This document shows, piece by piece, positions 1-5,769 of a stretch of 5,769 bases of DNA; positions within the stretch are counted from its first letter, which is position 1; every line of letters begins with the position of its first letter. This stretch comes from an uncultured Lachnospiraceae bacterium. GTDB lineage: Bacteria > Bacillota > Clostridia > Lachnospirales > Lachnospiraceae. A model generated the notes under the pieces. The model did no database searches. It had not been told where the DNA came from and saw only the letters and a program-made list of their open reading frames with translations. The position numbers and the translations under genes are program-made. The DNA lies in assembly GCA_902463835.1 (NCBI GenBank), contig CABQGZ010000243.1, forward strand, positions 1 through 5,769. Reading direction: 5' to 3'.

Positions 1-1347
1 TCCTGGGAAGAAACCTTCGAAAAAATCAAAAAACTCATATCGCTGGAGTTCCAGCGCCACTTTGAGTTAGCCTCTAGTCCCAAGCTTAACATATATGAAA
101 AAGAGCAGTATACCCGTCTTGCGAACAACAAGGCAAGCGAAGTAGAATACCAGATGGCCCTGCAGCTGCTCTCCCTGATGCTGCACAAGCATCACGACAA
201 AGAGACAATCATCATAATTGACGAATACGATACTCCAATCCAGCAAGGACATTCCTGCCAATTCTATTCTGACATTATAAACTTTATGCGGAATTTTTTC
301 TCCGGTGGCCTGAAAGACAACCCGCACCTTGCCTTTGGATTTTTGACTGGTATTCTTCGTGTGGCAAAAGAAAGCATATTCAGCGGACTGAACAATCTCA
401 AGATCAATTCCATCCTTGATCATGCATACAGTCAGTATTTCGGTTTCACAAAGTACGAGGTAAAAAAGATTCTGAATTACTATGATGCAGACGCTAAATA
501 TGAAGAGGTCTGTGATTGGTATGACGGGTATCTTTTTGGCGATTCTGAAATATTTAATCCCTGGTCGGTGATCAACTACCTTTCCGATCACTGTTTCCCA
601 AAAGCATTCTGGCAATCCACCGGGAGCAATGACATTATCGGAGAAATCATCGCCTCCGCCACACCTGAAATTACAGAAAATCTCCACAAGCTTTTAAGTG
701 GACAAAGCATCACCACCTATGTAGATACCAGTGTTATCTATCCAGAAATACAGAACAATCCACACAGCATATACAGCTTCCTGCTGGTTGCAGGATATCT
801 GAAGGTTTCCACCGTATATCCCCAGAACGATGGCAATTTCATGTGTGAGGTTGCCATTCCGAACAAAGAGATTGCCTTCGTGTATGAGAAAGAAATTCTT
901 GCAAAAACGCATCAGAGCGGCGTCGCTGTCTCTATACAGCAAGCAATCTTTTCGGGTGATTCAAAAAAAATACAGACGTTGCTGGAGGAATTCATGCTGC
1001 ATTCCATCGCTTCCTTAGACGGAGCAAACGAGGGCTTTTACCACGGTATGATGCTTGGGCTTTGCGCTGTCTTGAGCAACCACTACCATGTGCGTTCCAA
1101 CCGGGAATCCGGACTGGGACGTTTCGATATTCAGCTGATGCCGCAAAGCAGAGCCATCCCCGGTTTTATCTTTGAGTTTAAGCATACAAGCGATGAATCC
1201 AGGGACTTAGATTCCCTTGCCGATGAAGCCCTCGACCAAATTGAAGATAAGAAATACGACACGGAGCTGCTCTCCCTCGGCATCAATCATATCATAAAAA
1301 TCGGTATTGCCTTCCGAGGGAAACACGCAGTTGTAAAACGCAATTAA
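1..1347 (+). CDS. AAA-ATPase-like / PD-(D/E)XK nuclease-superfamily protein, 5' end outside window
   Basis: The frame is open from base 1, so 448 residues are visible and the true start lies upstream. The ATG at 154 is internal, because family-like sequence (SWEETFEKIKKLISLEF) precedes it. Visible residues about 68-80 form a hydrophobic strand ending in a Walker B motif (IIIIDEYDTPIQ, Asp74-Glu75). The conserved stretch GFLTGILRVAKESIFSGLNN follows near 113-132. This is the AAA-ATPase_like (PF09820) layout; the Walker A loop would be in the missing N-terminal part. The C-terminal part has the PDDEXK_9 (PF08011) pattern: GRFDI with Asp376, FEFK with Glu392 and Lys394, and a downstream helix with Gln413 (ALDQIEDKKY). 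The predicted nucleotide-binding and nuclease-type residues look intact. The biological role of this family is not established; defence or mobile-element roles are guesses. Sampled GC is lower than in the MATE gene. No terminator is seen after the TAA. Confidence 0.88.
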   Translation, partial: SWEETFEKIKKLISLEFQRHFELASSPKLNIYEKEQYTRLANNKASEVEYQMALQLLSLMLHKHHDKETIIIIDEYDTPIQQGHSCQFYSDIINFMRNFFSGGLKDNPHLAFGFLTGILRVAKESIFSGLNNLKINSILDHAYSQYFGFTKYEVKKILNYYDADAKYEEVCDWYDGYLFGDSEIFNPWSVINYLSDHCFPKAFWQSTGSNDIIGEIIASATPEITENLHKLLSGQSITTYVDTSVIYPEIQNNPHSIYSFLLVAGYLKVSTVYPQNDGNFMCEVAIPNKEIAFVYEKEILAKTHQSGVAVSIQQAIFSGDSKKIQTLLEEFMLHSIASLDGANEGFYHGMMLGLCAVLSNHYHVRSNRESGLGRFDIQLMPQSRAIPGFIFEFKHTSDESRDLDSLADEALDQIEDKKYDTELLSLGINHIIKIGIAFRGKHAVVKRN

Positions 1348-1353
1348 ATATTC

Positions 1354-1382
1354 TTGCATATCACATGTGCCTATGTTACAAT
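1354..1382 (+). promoter_or_regulatory. Probable sigma-A promoter of the MATE gene (extended -10)
   Basis: TTGCAT (1354-1359) and TACAAT (1377-1382) are separated by exactly 17 bases. The -10 box matches the consensus in five of six positions and is preceded by TGT (1374-1376), an extended -10 element that offsets the weak -35 (three of six). Transcription would start near 1389, giving a leader of about 43 bases before the ATG at 1432. This placement also argues against the TTG at 1354 being the translation start. Confidence 0.6.
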
Positions 1383-1408
1383 GGCAAAAGAATTTTCGCC
1401 CCATGGGG
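1357..1408. repeat. Two small palindromes around the MATE promoter (candidate operators)
   Basis: CACATGTG (1362-1369) is a perfect 8-base palindrome lying in the spacer between the -35 and -10 boxes. It is flanked by CATA (1357-1360) and TATG (1372-1375), giving a longer imperfect symmetry. CCCCATGGGG (1399-1408) is a perfect 10-base palindrome just after the expected transcription start. Both share a central CATG. Position and symmetry fit repressor sites, but short palindromes also arise by chance, and no regulator gene is visible next to them. Confidence 0.35.
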
Positions 1409-1431
1409 TTATGACGAGTGAGGTTTTTACT

Positions 1432-2835
1432 ATGAACAAAAGAAATCCAATCGACTGGAAAGCATTTTTGAAAGTGGTATTTGCCATTGCGCTGCCCATT
1501 GCCTGTCAGAACTTTCTGACCACCACGGCCAGCATGGTGGATACCATCATGATCGGAAGCCAGGGAGAGCTCTCCGTGGCTGCGGTGGGAATCTGTTCCC
1601 AGATCTCCTCCCTGTTTTTCGCCTGCTACTTCGGTTTTGCAGGCGGCGCCCTGCTGTTCTTTTCTCAGTACTGGGGCGCCGGAAATAAAGAAGGCATCAA
1701 CCGAACCTTTGGTCTGGCAATGACATGCATGCTTGGGATCGCCCTGCTGTTCGGTGTTGCTGCGGTTACCAATCCCGCTTTTTTGCTGGGCATCTATACA
1801 GATAAACAGAATATTATCAAACTCGCCATCCCCTACATCCGCATTGTAGGCTTCGCCTATCCTCTGCAGGTGCTGGCTGTGATCATCAGCTTCCTGATGC
1901 GCTCCACGGAACGGGTGAAGGCGCCGCTCATAAGCTCCATCGCCGCCCTGATCACCAACTTTGTCCTGAACTGGATTCTGATCTATGGCCGTCTGGGCAT
2001 GCCAAAGATGGGAGCAGCCGGAGCTGCGGTAGGTACGCTGGCCTCCGGCATTGTCAATGTGATCGTGCTGCTCTGCTTCCTGATGCGGGATAAGAAAATG
2101 ATCACCATAAAGCTTGGCATGATGTTTGACTGGAGCGATGGCTTTGTGGGCACCTACCTAAAAAAATGCTTTCCCATCCTCTGCAATGAGGTACTTTACG
2201 GCGTAGGGCAGATGCTGATCAACATGGTGATCGGCCGCCAATCGGAACCTGCCATCGCTGCCATGGCCGCATTCCGTGTGTTGGAGGGCTTCGTGTTCGC
2301 CTTTTTCGGAGGTCTCGCGGACGCAAGCACCGTTGTGGTTGGAAAAGAGGTGGGATCCGGGAACCACGGCAGGGGATTTACGTATGCGAAATACTTCTCC
2401 ATGCTCTGCCCGGCCATCACCTTCGTCATAGTGTCCGTCTGTCTGATGCTGAATCAGCCCCTGCTTGGACTCTTCGGCCTCAGTGCCGAGGCGCTGCATT
2501 ACGGCAAATATATGCTGCTCATCTATCTTGCAGCCGGAACCATCCGCACCTGCAACTATATTATGAACTGCTGCTTCCGGGCCGGCGGGGAGGCTGTGTT
2601 CGGAACAGTGCTGGAGATTTCCTGCCTGTTTTTGATCAGCGTACCGGCCACCTGGGCTGCGGGTATGATATTCCAGCTTCCCTTCCTTGCCGTGTTTGCC
2701 TTCGTCTACACCGATGAGCTGATCCGTCTGATCTTCGAGCTGTGGTATATCAAGTCCGGAAAATGGGTCAAACCCGTTACAAAAGAAGGACAGCGCACAC
2801 TGGAGCAGTTCCGGAAAGAGCTGAAAGGATGCTGA
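1432..2835 (+). CDS. MATE family multidrug/cation antiporter
   Basis: This is an inner-membrane efflux protein expected to export cationic drugs or metabolites in exchange for Na+ or H+. From the ATG at 1432 it has 467 residues, normal for the family. The first MatE half (about 15-180) carries the N-terminal signature around LPIACQNFLTTTASMVDTIM and the GAGN turn near 82-85. After it comes NFVLNWILIYG (176-186) and a Gly/Ala-rich helix (GAAGAAVGTLASG, 194-206), strongly typical of MATE proteins. The second half (about 240-440) repeats the six-helix pattern and ends in a basic cytosolic tail. The frame is open back to a TTG at 1354, but that codon lies in the predicted promoter. TGAGG (1419-1423), eight bases before 1432, supports the chosen start. 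It probably has its own promoter rather than sharing one with the upstream ATPase gene. The substrate cannot be predicted from sequence. Confidence 0.93.
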   Translation: MNKRNPIDWKAFLKVVFAIALPIACQNFLTTTASMVDTIMIGSQGELSVAAVGICSQISSLFFACYFGFAGGALLFFSQYWGAGNKEGINRTFGLAMTCMLGIALLFGVAAVTNPAFLLGIYTDKQNIIKLAIPYIRIVGFAYPLQVLAVIISFLMRSTERVKAPLISSIAALITNFVLNWILIYGRLGMPKMGAAGAAVGTLASGIVNVIVLLCFLMRDKKMITIKLGMMFDWSDGFVGTYLKKCFPILCNEVLYGVGQMLINMVIGRQSEPAIAAMAAFRVLEGFVFAFFGGLADASTVVVGKEVGSGNHGRGFTYAKYFSMLCPAITFVIVSVCLMLNQPLLGLFGLSAEALHYGKYMLLIYLAAGTIRTCNYIMNCCFRAGGEAVFGTVLEISCLFLISVPATWAAGMIFQLPFLAVFAFVYTDELIRLIFELWYIKSGKWVKPVTKEGQRTLEQFRKELKGC

Positions 2836-2857
2836 TACTTTCAACCTCATTTACGTC

Positions 2858-4486
2858 CTATTCCTTCACGCCCGCTCTATTCCATGCCAGTTCCACCAAT
2901 TCCAGAAATTCTTCTATTTCTTCACTTCCGCCATACGCTATACCGTTCCACATACCAAGAATATGCTCATAAGAGGCGCTTCCCTTTCCGGAACTGTCCC
3001 GAAGCAGCATACCAAACTCCGCAACCGATGCTTCCAGAAGCATGCCCGCTGCATTTACCTCCTTCCGATAGATATCTGCGCCAAAAGCCTTCTGAATCTC
3101 TTTGCTGACGGATGTCCCGGGATCCTTATAGCGAATCTTCAGCGTTGCCCACTCATCCTTCGCATCCCCCTTCACCGGTTCTCTGGTCTGGTATTTCAGG
3201 TCAATACTCTTATCCTTGTCGTCTCCTCCTGCCCATACCACTTCATACAGAACCGTAACCGTATGGCCAGCCCCCACTTCTCCCGCATCCTTTGTGTCAT
3301 CAGTAAAATCCTCTGCCTGCAGAAGTCTGTTTTCATACCCAAGCAGCCGGTACTCCTTGATCCACACCGGATTGAACTCCACCTGAAGCTTCACGTCCTC
3401 CGCCACTGTGACCAATGTGCTCCCAAGCTCATCCACCAGCACACGCTTGGCTTCCATCAGAGAATCGATGTATGTGTAATTGCCGTTCCCGCTGTCCGCT
3501 AAGGCCTCCATTTTATTATCCTTCAGATTCCCCTGTCCAAAGCCCAGAACAGACAGGTATATCCCACTTTTACGCTTCTCCTCCACCAGGGACTTCAACT
3601 GGCTCTCACTTGTCTCACCAATATTCAGATCCCCGTCGGTTGCCAGAATGATTCGGTTGTTTCCCTCTGAAATAAAATTCTCCTCCGCCAGAGCATACGC
3701 CGCCTTGATTCCGGCGCTCCCGTAGGTTCCGCCAGCGGCCTCCAGCGCACTTAAGGCATCCAGAATCCTGCCTTTTTCATCTCCGCGGGCCCCCTTCAGA
3801 ACGATTCTCTCCATGCCTGCATAAGTCACAATAGAGACCCGATCCTTCTCCCCCAGATTCTCCACCAGCATGGCAAAGGCCTGTTTTAAGAGGGGCAGCT
3901 TATCCGGACTGTCCATGGAGCCGGACACATCCAGCAAAAATACAAGATTTGATTTCGGCGATTGGGAAAAATCAATATCCTGTGTCCGGATCCCGATGCG
4001 CACAAGTCCATGTGTCTCCTCCCAGGGACAATCTGCACCGTCTATGGTGATACCAAACACCTCATCCCCCTTGGGCTTCTCATAATCATAATGAAAGTAA
4101 TTCAGCATTTCCTCCAGCCGGACAGCTCCCTTCGGAATCTCCTCCGGCCGCTTTCCCTGCCGCAACATTCTTCTCACATTACTGTAGGATGCAGTGTCCA
4201 CATCTGCGGAAAAAGTGGACAGCGGACTTAAAGACGTCTGCATAAAACGATTTTCTGCAATGGCGTTGTATTCCTCCGTGTCCATTGGGGGCATTCCCTC
4301 CTCATTCATTTCCTCCCCCGGTATGACCTTGGAGCCTTTTGCGTCGTACGCTCCGTTTTCACTGCTCTTCACTGTCCCCACCGCATTTTCCTTCTGATCC
4401 AGCTTTCTTATCCCGCAGCCTGTCATGCTTTCTACAAGTAATGCGAAAATCAACAAAAAAGAAGCCGTGCGTAACCTTTTTCTCAT
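2858..4486 (-). CDS. VWA-domain lipoprotein, YfbK family
   Basis: The start at 4486 gives 542 residues. It is preceded at eight bases by AGGAGG (4495-4500) and begins a lipoprotein signal peptide: basic MRKRLR, hydrophobic SFLLIFALLV, then MTGC with the lipidated Cys24. A longer frame to 4579 would put 31 polar residues before this signal and is unlikely. The mature protein has an acidic linker (about 30-75) and the vWF_A N-terminal domain (PF12450, about 76-165, including STFSADVDTASYSNVRRML). A VWA domain follows (about 180-350) with a full MIDAS: DVSGS (Asp186, Ser188, Ser190), a Thr near 254 (GGTYGSAG) and ATDGD (Asp284). The C-terminal YfbK_C/DUF3520 region (about 363-535) contains LLGYENRLL and GAGHTVTVLYE. 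It should sit outside the membrane and bind a protein partner through a divalent metal. It is the third gene after the sigma and anti-sigma genes. Its exact function is unknown. Confidence 0.93.
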   Translation of the reverse strand: MRKRLRTASFLLIFALLVESMTGCGIRKLDQKENAVGTVKSSENGAYDAKGSKVIPGEEMNEEGMPPMDTEEYNAIAENRFMQTSLSPLSTFSADVDTASYSNVRRMLRQGKRPEEIPKGAVRLEEMLNYFHYDYEKPKGDEVFGITIDGADCPWEETHGLVRIGIRTQDIDFSQSPKSNLVFLLDVSGSMDSPDKLPLLKQAFAMLVENLGEKDRVSIVTYAGMERIVLKGARGDEKGRILDALSALEAAGGTYGSAGIKAAYALAEENFISEGNNRIILATDGDLNIGETSESQLKSLVEEKRKSGIYLSVLGFGQGNLKDNKMEALADSGNGNYTYIDSLMEAKRVLVDELGSTLVTVAEDVKLQVEFNPVWIKEYRLLGYENRLLQAEDFTDDTKDAGEVGAGHTVTVLYEVVWAGGDDKDKSIDLKYQTREPVKGDAKDEWATLKIRYKDPGTSVSKEIQKAFGADIYRKEVNAAGMLLEASVAEFGMLLRDSSGKGSASYEHILGMWNGIAYGGSEEIEEFLELVELAWNRAGVKE

Positions 4487-4494
4487 AACAAGTT

Positions 4495-4500
4495 CCTCCT
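4495..4500 (-). promoter_or_regulatory. Strong ribosome binding site that decides the VWA gene start
   Basis: On the minus strand AGGAGG lies eight bases before the ATG at 4486. It is the only good Shine-Dalgarno site in the region and places the start at the signal peptide rather than at 4579. It begins nine bases after the end of the leader hairpin, so ribosome access could be affected by that structure. Confidence 0.85.
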
Positions 4501-4509
4501 TTGATTTTG

Positions 4510-4548
4510 GCTGCGCGCAAATGCTTCCTGTTCCGCATTTACGCCAGC
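4510..4548 (-). promoter_or_regulatory. Leader hairpin upstream of the VWA lipoprotein gene
   Basis: In the minus-strand RNA, GCGUAAAUGC (4544-4535) pairs with GCAUUUGCGC (4524-4515). All ten pairs form, one of them G-U, around a ten-base purine-rich loop (4534-4525). GCUG (4548-4545) and CAGC (4513-4510) add four pairs after a one-base bulge at 4514. No U-run follows in this direction, so it is not a terminator for the cassette. It lies in the 107-base gap between the anti-sigma and VWA genes and could stabilise or mark a processing point in the mRNA. Confidence 0.6.
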
Positions 4549-4557
4549 TTTTTCTTT
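4510..4557 (+). terminator. Intrinsic-terminator-like hairpin on the plus strand (antisense to the cassette)
   Basis: Read on the plus strand, the same inverted repeat ends in CAGC (4545-4548) followed directly by TTTTTCTTT (4549-4557), the layout of a rho-independent terminator. One C-A mismatch (4518/4541) and a bulge weaken the stem in this direction. No plus-strand gene ends nearby. If active, it would stop antisense transcripts, for example read-through from the convergent MATE gene. Confidence 0.4.
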
Positions 4558-4593
4558 GTCTGATAAAAAGGATACGCATGGCCTCTTCCAGTT

Positions 4594-5280
4594 TTATGGC
4601 AGAATCTCCATTAATCTTATATTTTTTCCCTCTTTTTGCAAAACGAGCTTTAATGTACCTGCAAAGTCCTCGGCTTCATAGCCTTTTTCGTCTGCTATAT
4701 ACGTAATCTCGAGTTTACACCCCTTCAGATCCGATATTCCAAGGATCTCTTCTGCAGACGAAGCCCCCTCCTCTGCTGCCGTAACACCCTCCTCCACCTG
4801 AATCTGGATAACAAATCCCCCCTCCGTCTTGCGAACCTCCAGTATGGATGCAATAAGTTCAAATCTTTCCGGCAAAGGAGCGTTTTCATTTTTCATCTCC
4901 CCATCGGATTTATCGATGCCATCACTGTCATTCTTATCTATGTCATGCCATGGCTTGCTGCCTTCCTCTGCATTGTCTTTCTCCACATCATACGAAGGTT
5001 TACTTTCGTGAGAGGGTCTCCCTGCATTGTTCTCCTCCACACCGGACACATCCTTTTTCTCCATAAGAGCGCTCTTTTGTATCACAGTTATCACCGGTCC
5101 CAGCAAAAGCACTGCTGCCACAATGGCGGCGATGAAAGACAGCCGTCGTGTCGGAAATTTCACTTTTTCCTGAGCAGCTTTCGGTGCAAGTTTTCTTTCA
5201 ATATCCTCCCACATATCAGGAACTTCTGCCATTTTTATCTCTTTGTATTTCTTCAACATTTCTTTTTCTGACAATTTCAT
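4594..5280 (-). CDS. Probable anti-sigma factor, single-pass membrane protein without a zinc motif
   Basis: This 228-residue protein is inferred to hold the neighbouring sigma factor inactive at the membrane. Residues 1-45 are a charged cytosolic part with an EVPDMWEDIERKL segment. A single membrane helix follows (about 48-67, LSFIAAIVAAVLLLGPVITV), with the C-terminal part outside. Residues 75-135 form an acidic low-complexity linker with an imperfect tandem repeat beginning SKP at 93 and again at 108. Residues 138-228 alternate in beta-strand fashion and may form a small folded sensor domain with a lone Cys188. No HxxxCxxC zinc anti-sigma motif is present. The start overlaps the sigma stop as ATGA and has AGGAGG ten bases upstream, which indicates translational coupling and fixed stoichiometry. 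Function rests mainly on gene order and topology; the family itself is not recognised with certainty. Confidence 0.75.
   Translation of the reverse strand: MKLSEKEMLKKYKEIKMAEVPDMWEDIERKLAPKAAQEKVKFPTRRLSFIAAIVAAVLLLGPVITVIQKSALMEKKDVSGVEENNAGRPSHESKPSYDVEKDNAEEGSKPWHDIDKNDSDGIDKSDGEMKNENAPLPERFELIASILEVRKTEGGFVIQIQVEEGVTAAEEGASSAEEILGISDLKGCKLEITYIADEKGYEAEDFAGTLKLVLQKEGKNIRLMEILP
4918..5004 (-). repeat. Imperfect tandem repeat encoding the acidic linker of the anti-sigma protein
   Basis: Two units are seen: residues 93-107 (SKPSYDVEKDNAEEG) and 108-121 (SKPWHDIDKNDSDG). A partial third, IDKSDG, follows at 122-127. The DNA of the two units can also be aligned (AGTAAACC against AGCAAGCC at their starts), suggesting an old internal duplication rather than chance similarity. 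It lies in the predicted extracytoplasmic stalk. Confidence 0.5.
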
Positions 5281-5769
5281 GATTCCTGCACCTCCTGTCC
5301 TACTTTATGATGTCGCTGCAGCTTCTTGATTCCCTGACGGTACAGCCAAGTCACGGTCCCCATTGGCTTTTTTAATATCTGAGCTATCTCCTGAAAAGTA
5401 AAACCACCCAGAATCTTTAAGTCCAGAACCTCCTGCTCCGTGGGTTTCAAAAGCGCCACTGCCTCCCGAAAACTTATATTTCCCACAATTTGCTCTGCTA
5501 TATCCTCTGTTTTCTCCTGGCTTTCCGGCAGTTCTTCCGCCAGCTGTTCCCATTTGCTCTTGCGCATAAAATCAATGGCCATATTTCTGGCTATGGTGAG
5601 CATCCAGGCCTTATGCTTCCCGCCGAACCGATAAGTATCCGCCTTATCCCACAGCCGTATGAAAAAGTCCGATGTAATATCCTGAGCATTCTCCCGCTGC
5701 CTCACCATATCATAGACCACAGAATAGATCAGACCTACATATGACTGATAAATCTCTTTCAGTCCATCC
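5277..5769 (-). CDS. ECF-type RNA polymerase sigma factor, N-terminus outside window
   Basis: Codons are open to the right edge of the window, so 163 residues are visible and a few N-terminal residues are missing. The GTG at 5718-5720 is internal: typical sigma region 2 sequence (EIYQSYVGLIYS) lies before it. Region 2 spans about 5-74, with ENAQDITSDFFIRLW and the promoter-melting/-10 part KAWMLTIARNMAIDFMRK. A short acidic linker (75-100) leads to region 4 (about 107-151). There LKPTEQEVLDLKILGGFTFQEIAQIL and PMGTVTWLYRQGIKKLQ form the helix-turn-helix that contacts the -35 element. No region 3 is present, as expected for the ECF class. The sigma factor should direct transcription of a small regulon, probably including its own operon, but the operon promoter lies outside the window. 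It is the first visible gene of the sigma/anti-sigma/VWA cassette. Confidence 0.93.
   Translation of the reverse strand, partial: DGLKEIYQSYVGLIYSVVYDMVRQRENAQDITSDFFIRLWDKADTYRFGGKHKAWMLTIARNMAIDFMRKSKWEQLAEELPESQEKTEDIAEQIVGNISFREAVALLKPTEQEVLDLKILGGFTFQEIAQILKKPMGTVTWLYRQGIKKLQRHHKVGQEVQES
5291..5296 (-). promoter_or_regulatory. Ribosome binding site of the anti-sigma gene inside the sigma gene
   Basis: AGGAGG on the minus strand lies within the last codons of the sigma gene, ten bases before the anti-sigma ATG at 5280. Together with the ATGA overlap (5277-5280) it supports coupled translation. Confidence 0.75.

Noticed and set aside
154..156. ATG as possible start of the ATPase protein
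   Set aside because: The frame continues open to base 1 with family-like residues, and starting here would remove the Walker A region; the gene is simply cut by the window.
67..687. Open frame of 206 codons on the minus strand inside the ATPase gene
   Set aside because: It lies fully antisense to a well-conserved domain, has no good ribosome binding site or recognisable product, and reads as a shadow of the true gene.
1354..1356. TTG as start of the MATE protein
   Set aside because: It coincides with the predicted -35 box, and the extra 26 residues do not look like MATE sequence; ATG at 1432 has a ribosome binding site.
2822..2843. Possible terminator hairpin after the MATE gene
   Set aside because: The stem has only six mostly A-T pairs, a ten-base loop and no T-run, so it is unlikely to terminate transcription.
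2158..2850. Open frame of 230 codons on the minus strand within the MATE gene
   Set aside because: The product is rich in His, Gln and Gly with no family features, typical of the complement of a GC-rich membrane protein gene.
4487..4579. N-terminal extension of 31 residues on the VWA protein
   Set aside because: It would bury the lipoprotein signal peptide and skip the strong AGGAGG; the extension also overlaps the leader hairpin.
5718..5720. GTG as start of the sigma factor
   Set aside because: Sixteen preceding in-frame residues match the usual N-terminal part of region 2, so the start lies beyond the window.

Overview
The window reads like chromosomal DNA of a Gram-positive, low-to-mid GC Clostridia-type bacterium, most plausibly Lachnospiraceae. 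The grounds are strong AGGAGG ribosome binding sites, a lipoprotein signal peptide on a VWA protein, an ECF sigma/anti-sigma pair of a type familiar from Clostridia, and a AAA-ATPase/PD-(D/E)XK protein of a family common in gut anaerobes. The genus cannot be fixed from the sequence alone.

The left part (1-2835) is on the plus strand. It starts inside a gene cut by the window edge that encodes an AAA-ATPase-like protein with a C-terminal nuclease-type fold (1-1347). A short gap of 84 bases holds a good extended -10 promoter and two small palindromes. A complete MATE-family multidrug/cation antiporter gene follows (1432-2835).

The right part (2858-5769) is on the minus strand, convergent with the MATE gene and separated from it by only 22 bases. 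Read in its own direction (right to left), it is a three-gene cassette: an ECF-type sigma factor (5' end outside the window), a single-pass membrane protein that is very likely its anti-sigma factor (start and stop overlap by ATGA), and, after a 107-base gap, a YfbK-type VWA lipoprotein. The gap holds a strong hairpin directly upstream of the VWA ribosome binding site. Its plus-strand reading looks like an intrinsic terminator.

The likely logic of the cassette is a cell-surface signalling unit. The sigma factor is held at the membrane by the anti-sigma protein, whose outer part carries an acidic repeat linker and a small beta-rich domain. The VWA lipoprotein, with an intact metal-binding (MIDAS) site outside the membrane, is the probable sensor partner or output. 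The physical linkage is seen in the sequence; the signalling role is inference. No RNA genes, CRISPR arrays, insertion sequences or gene-free stretches over 300 bases were seen.
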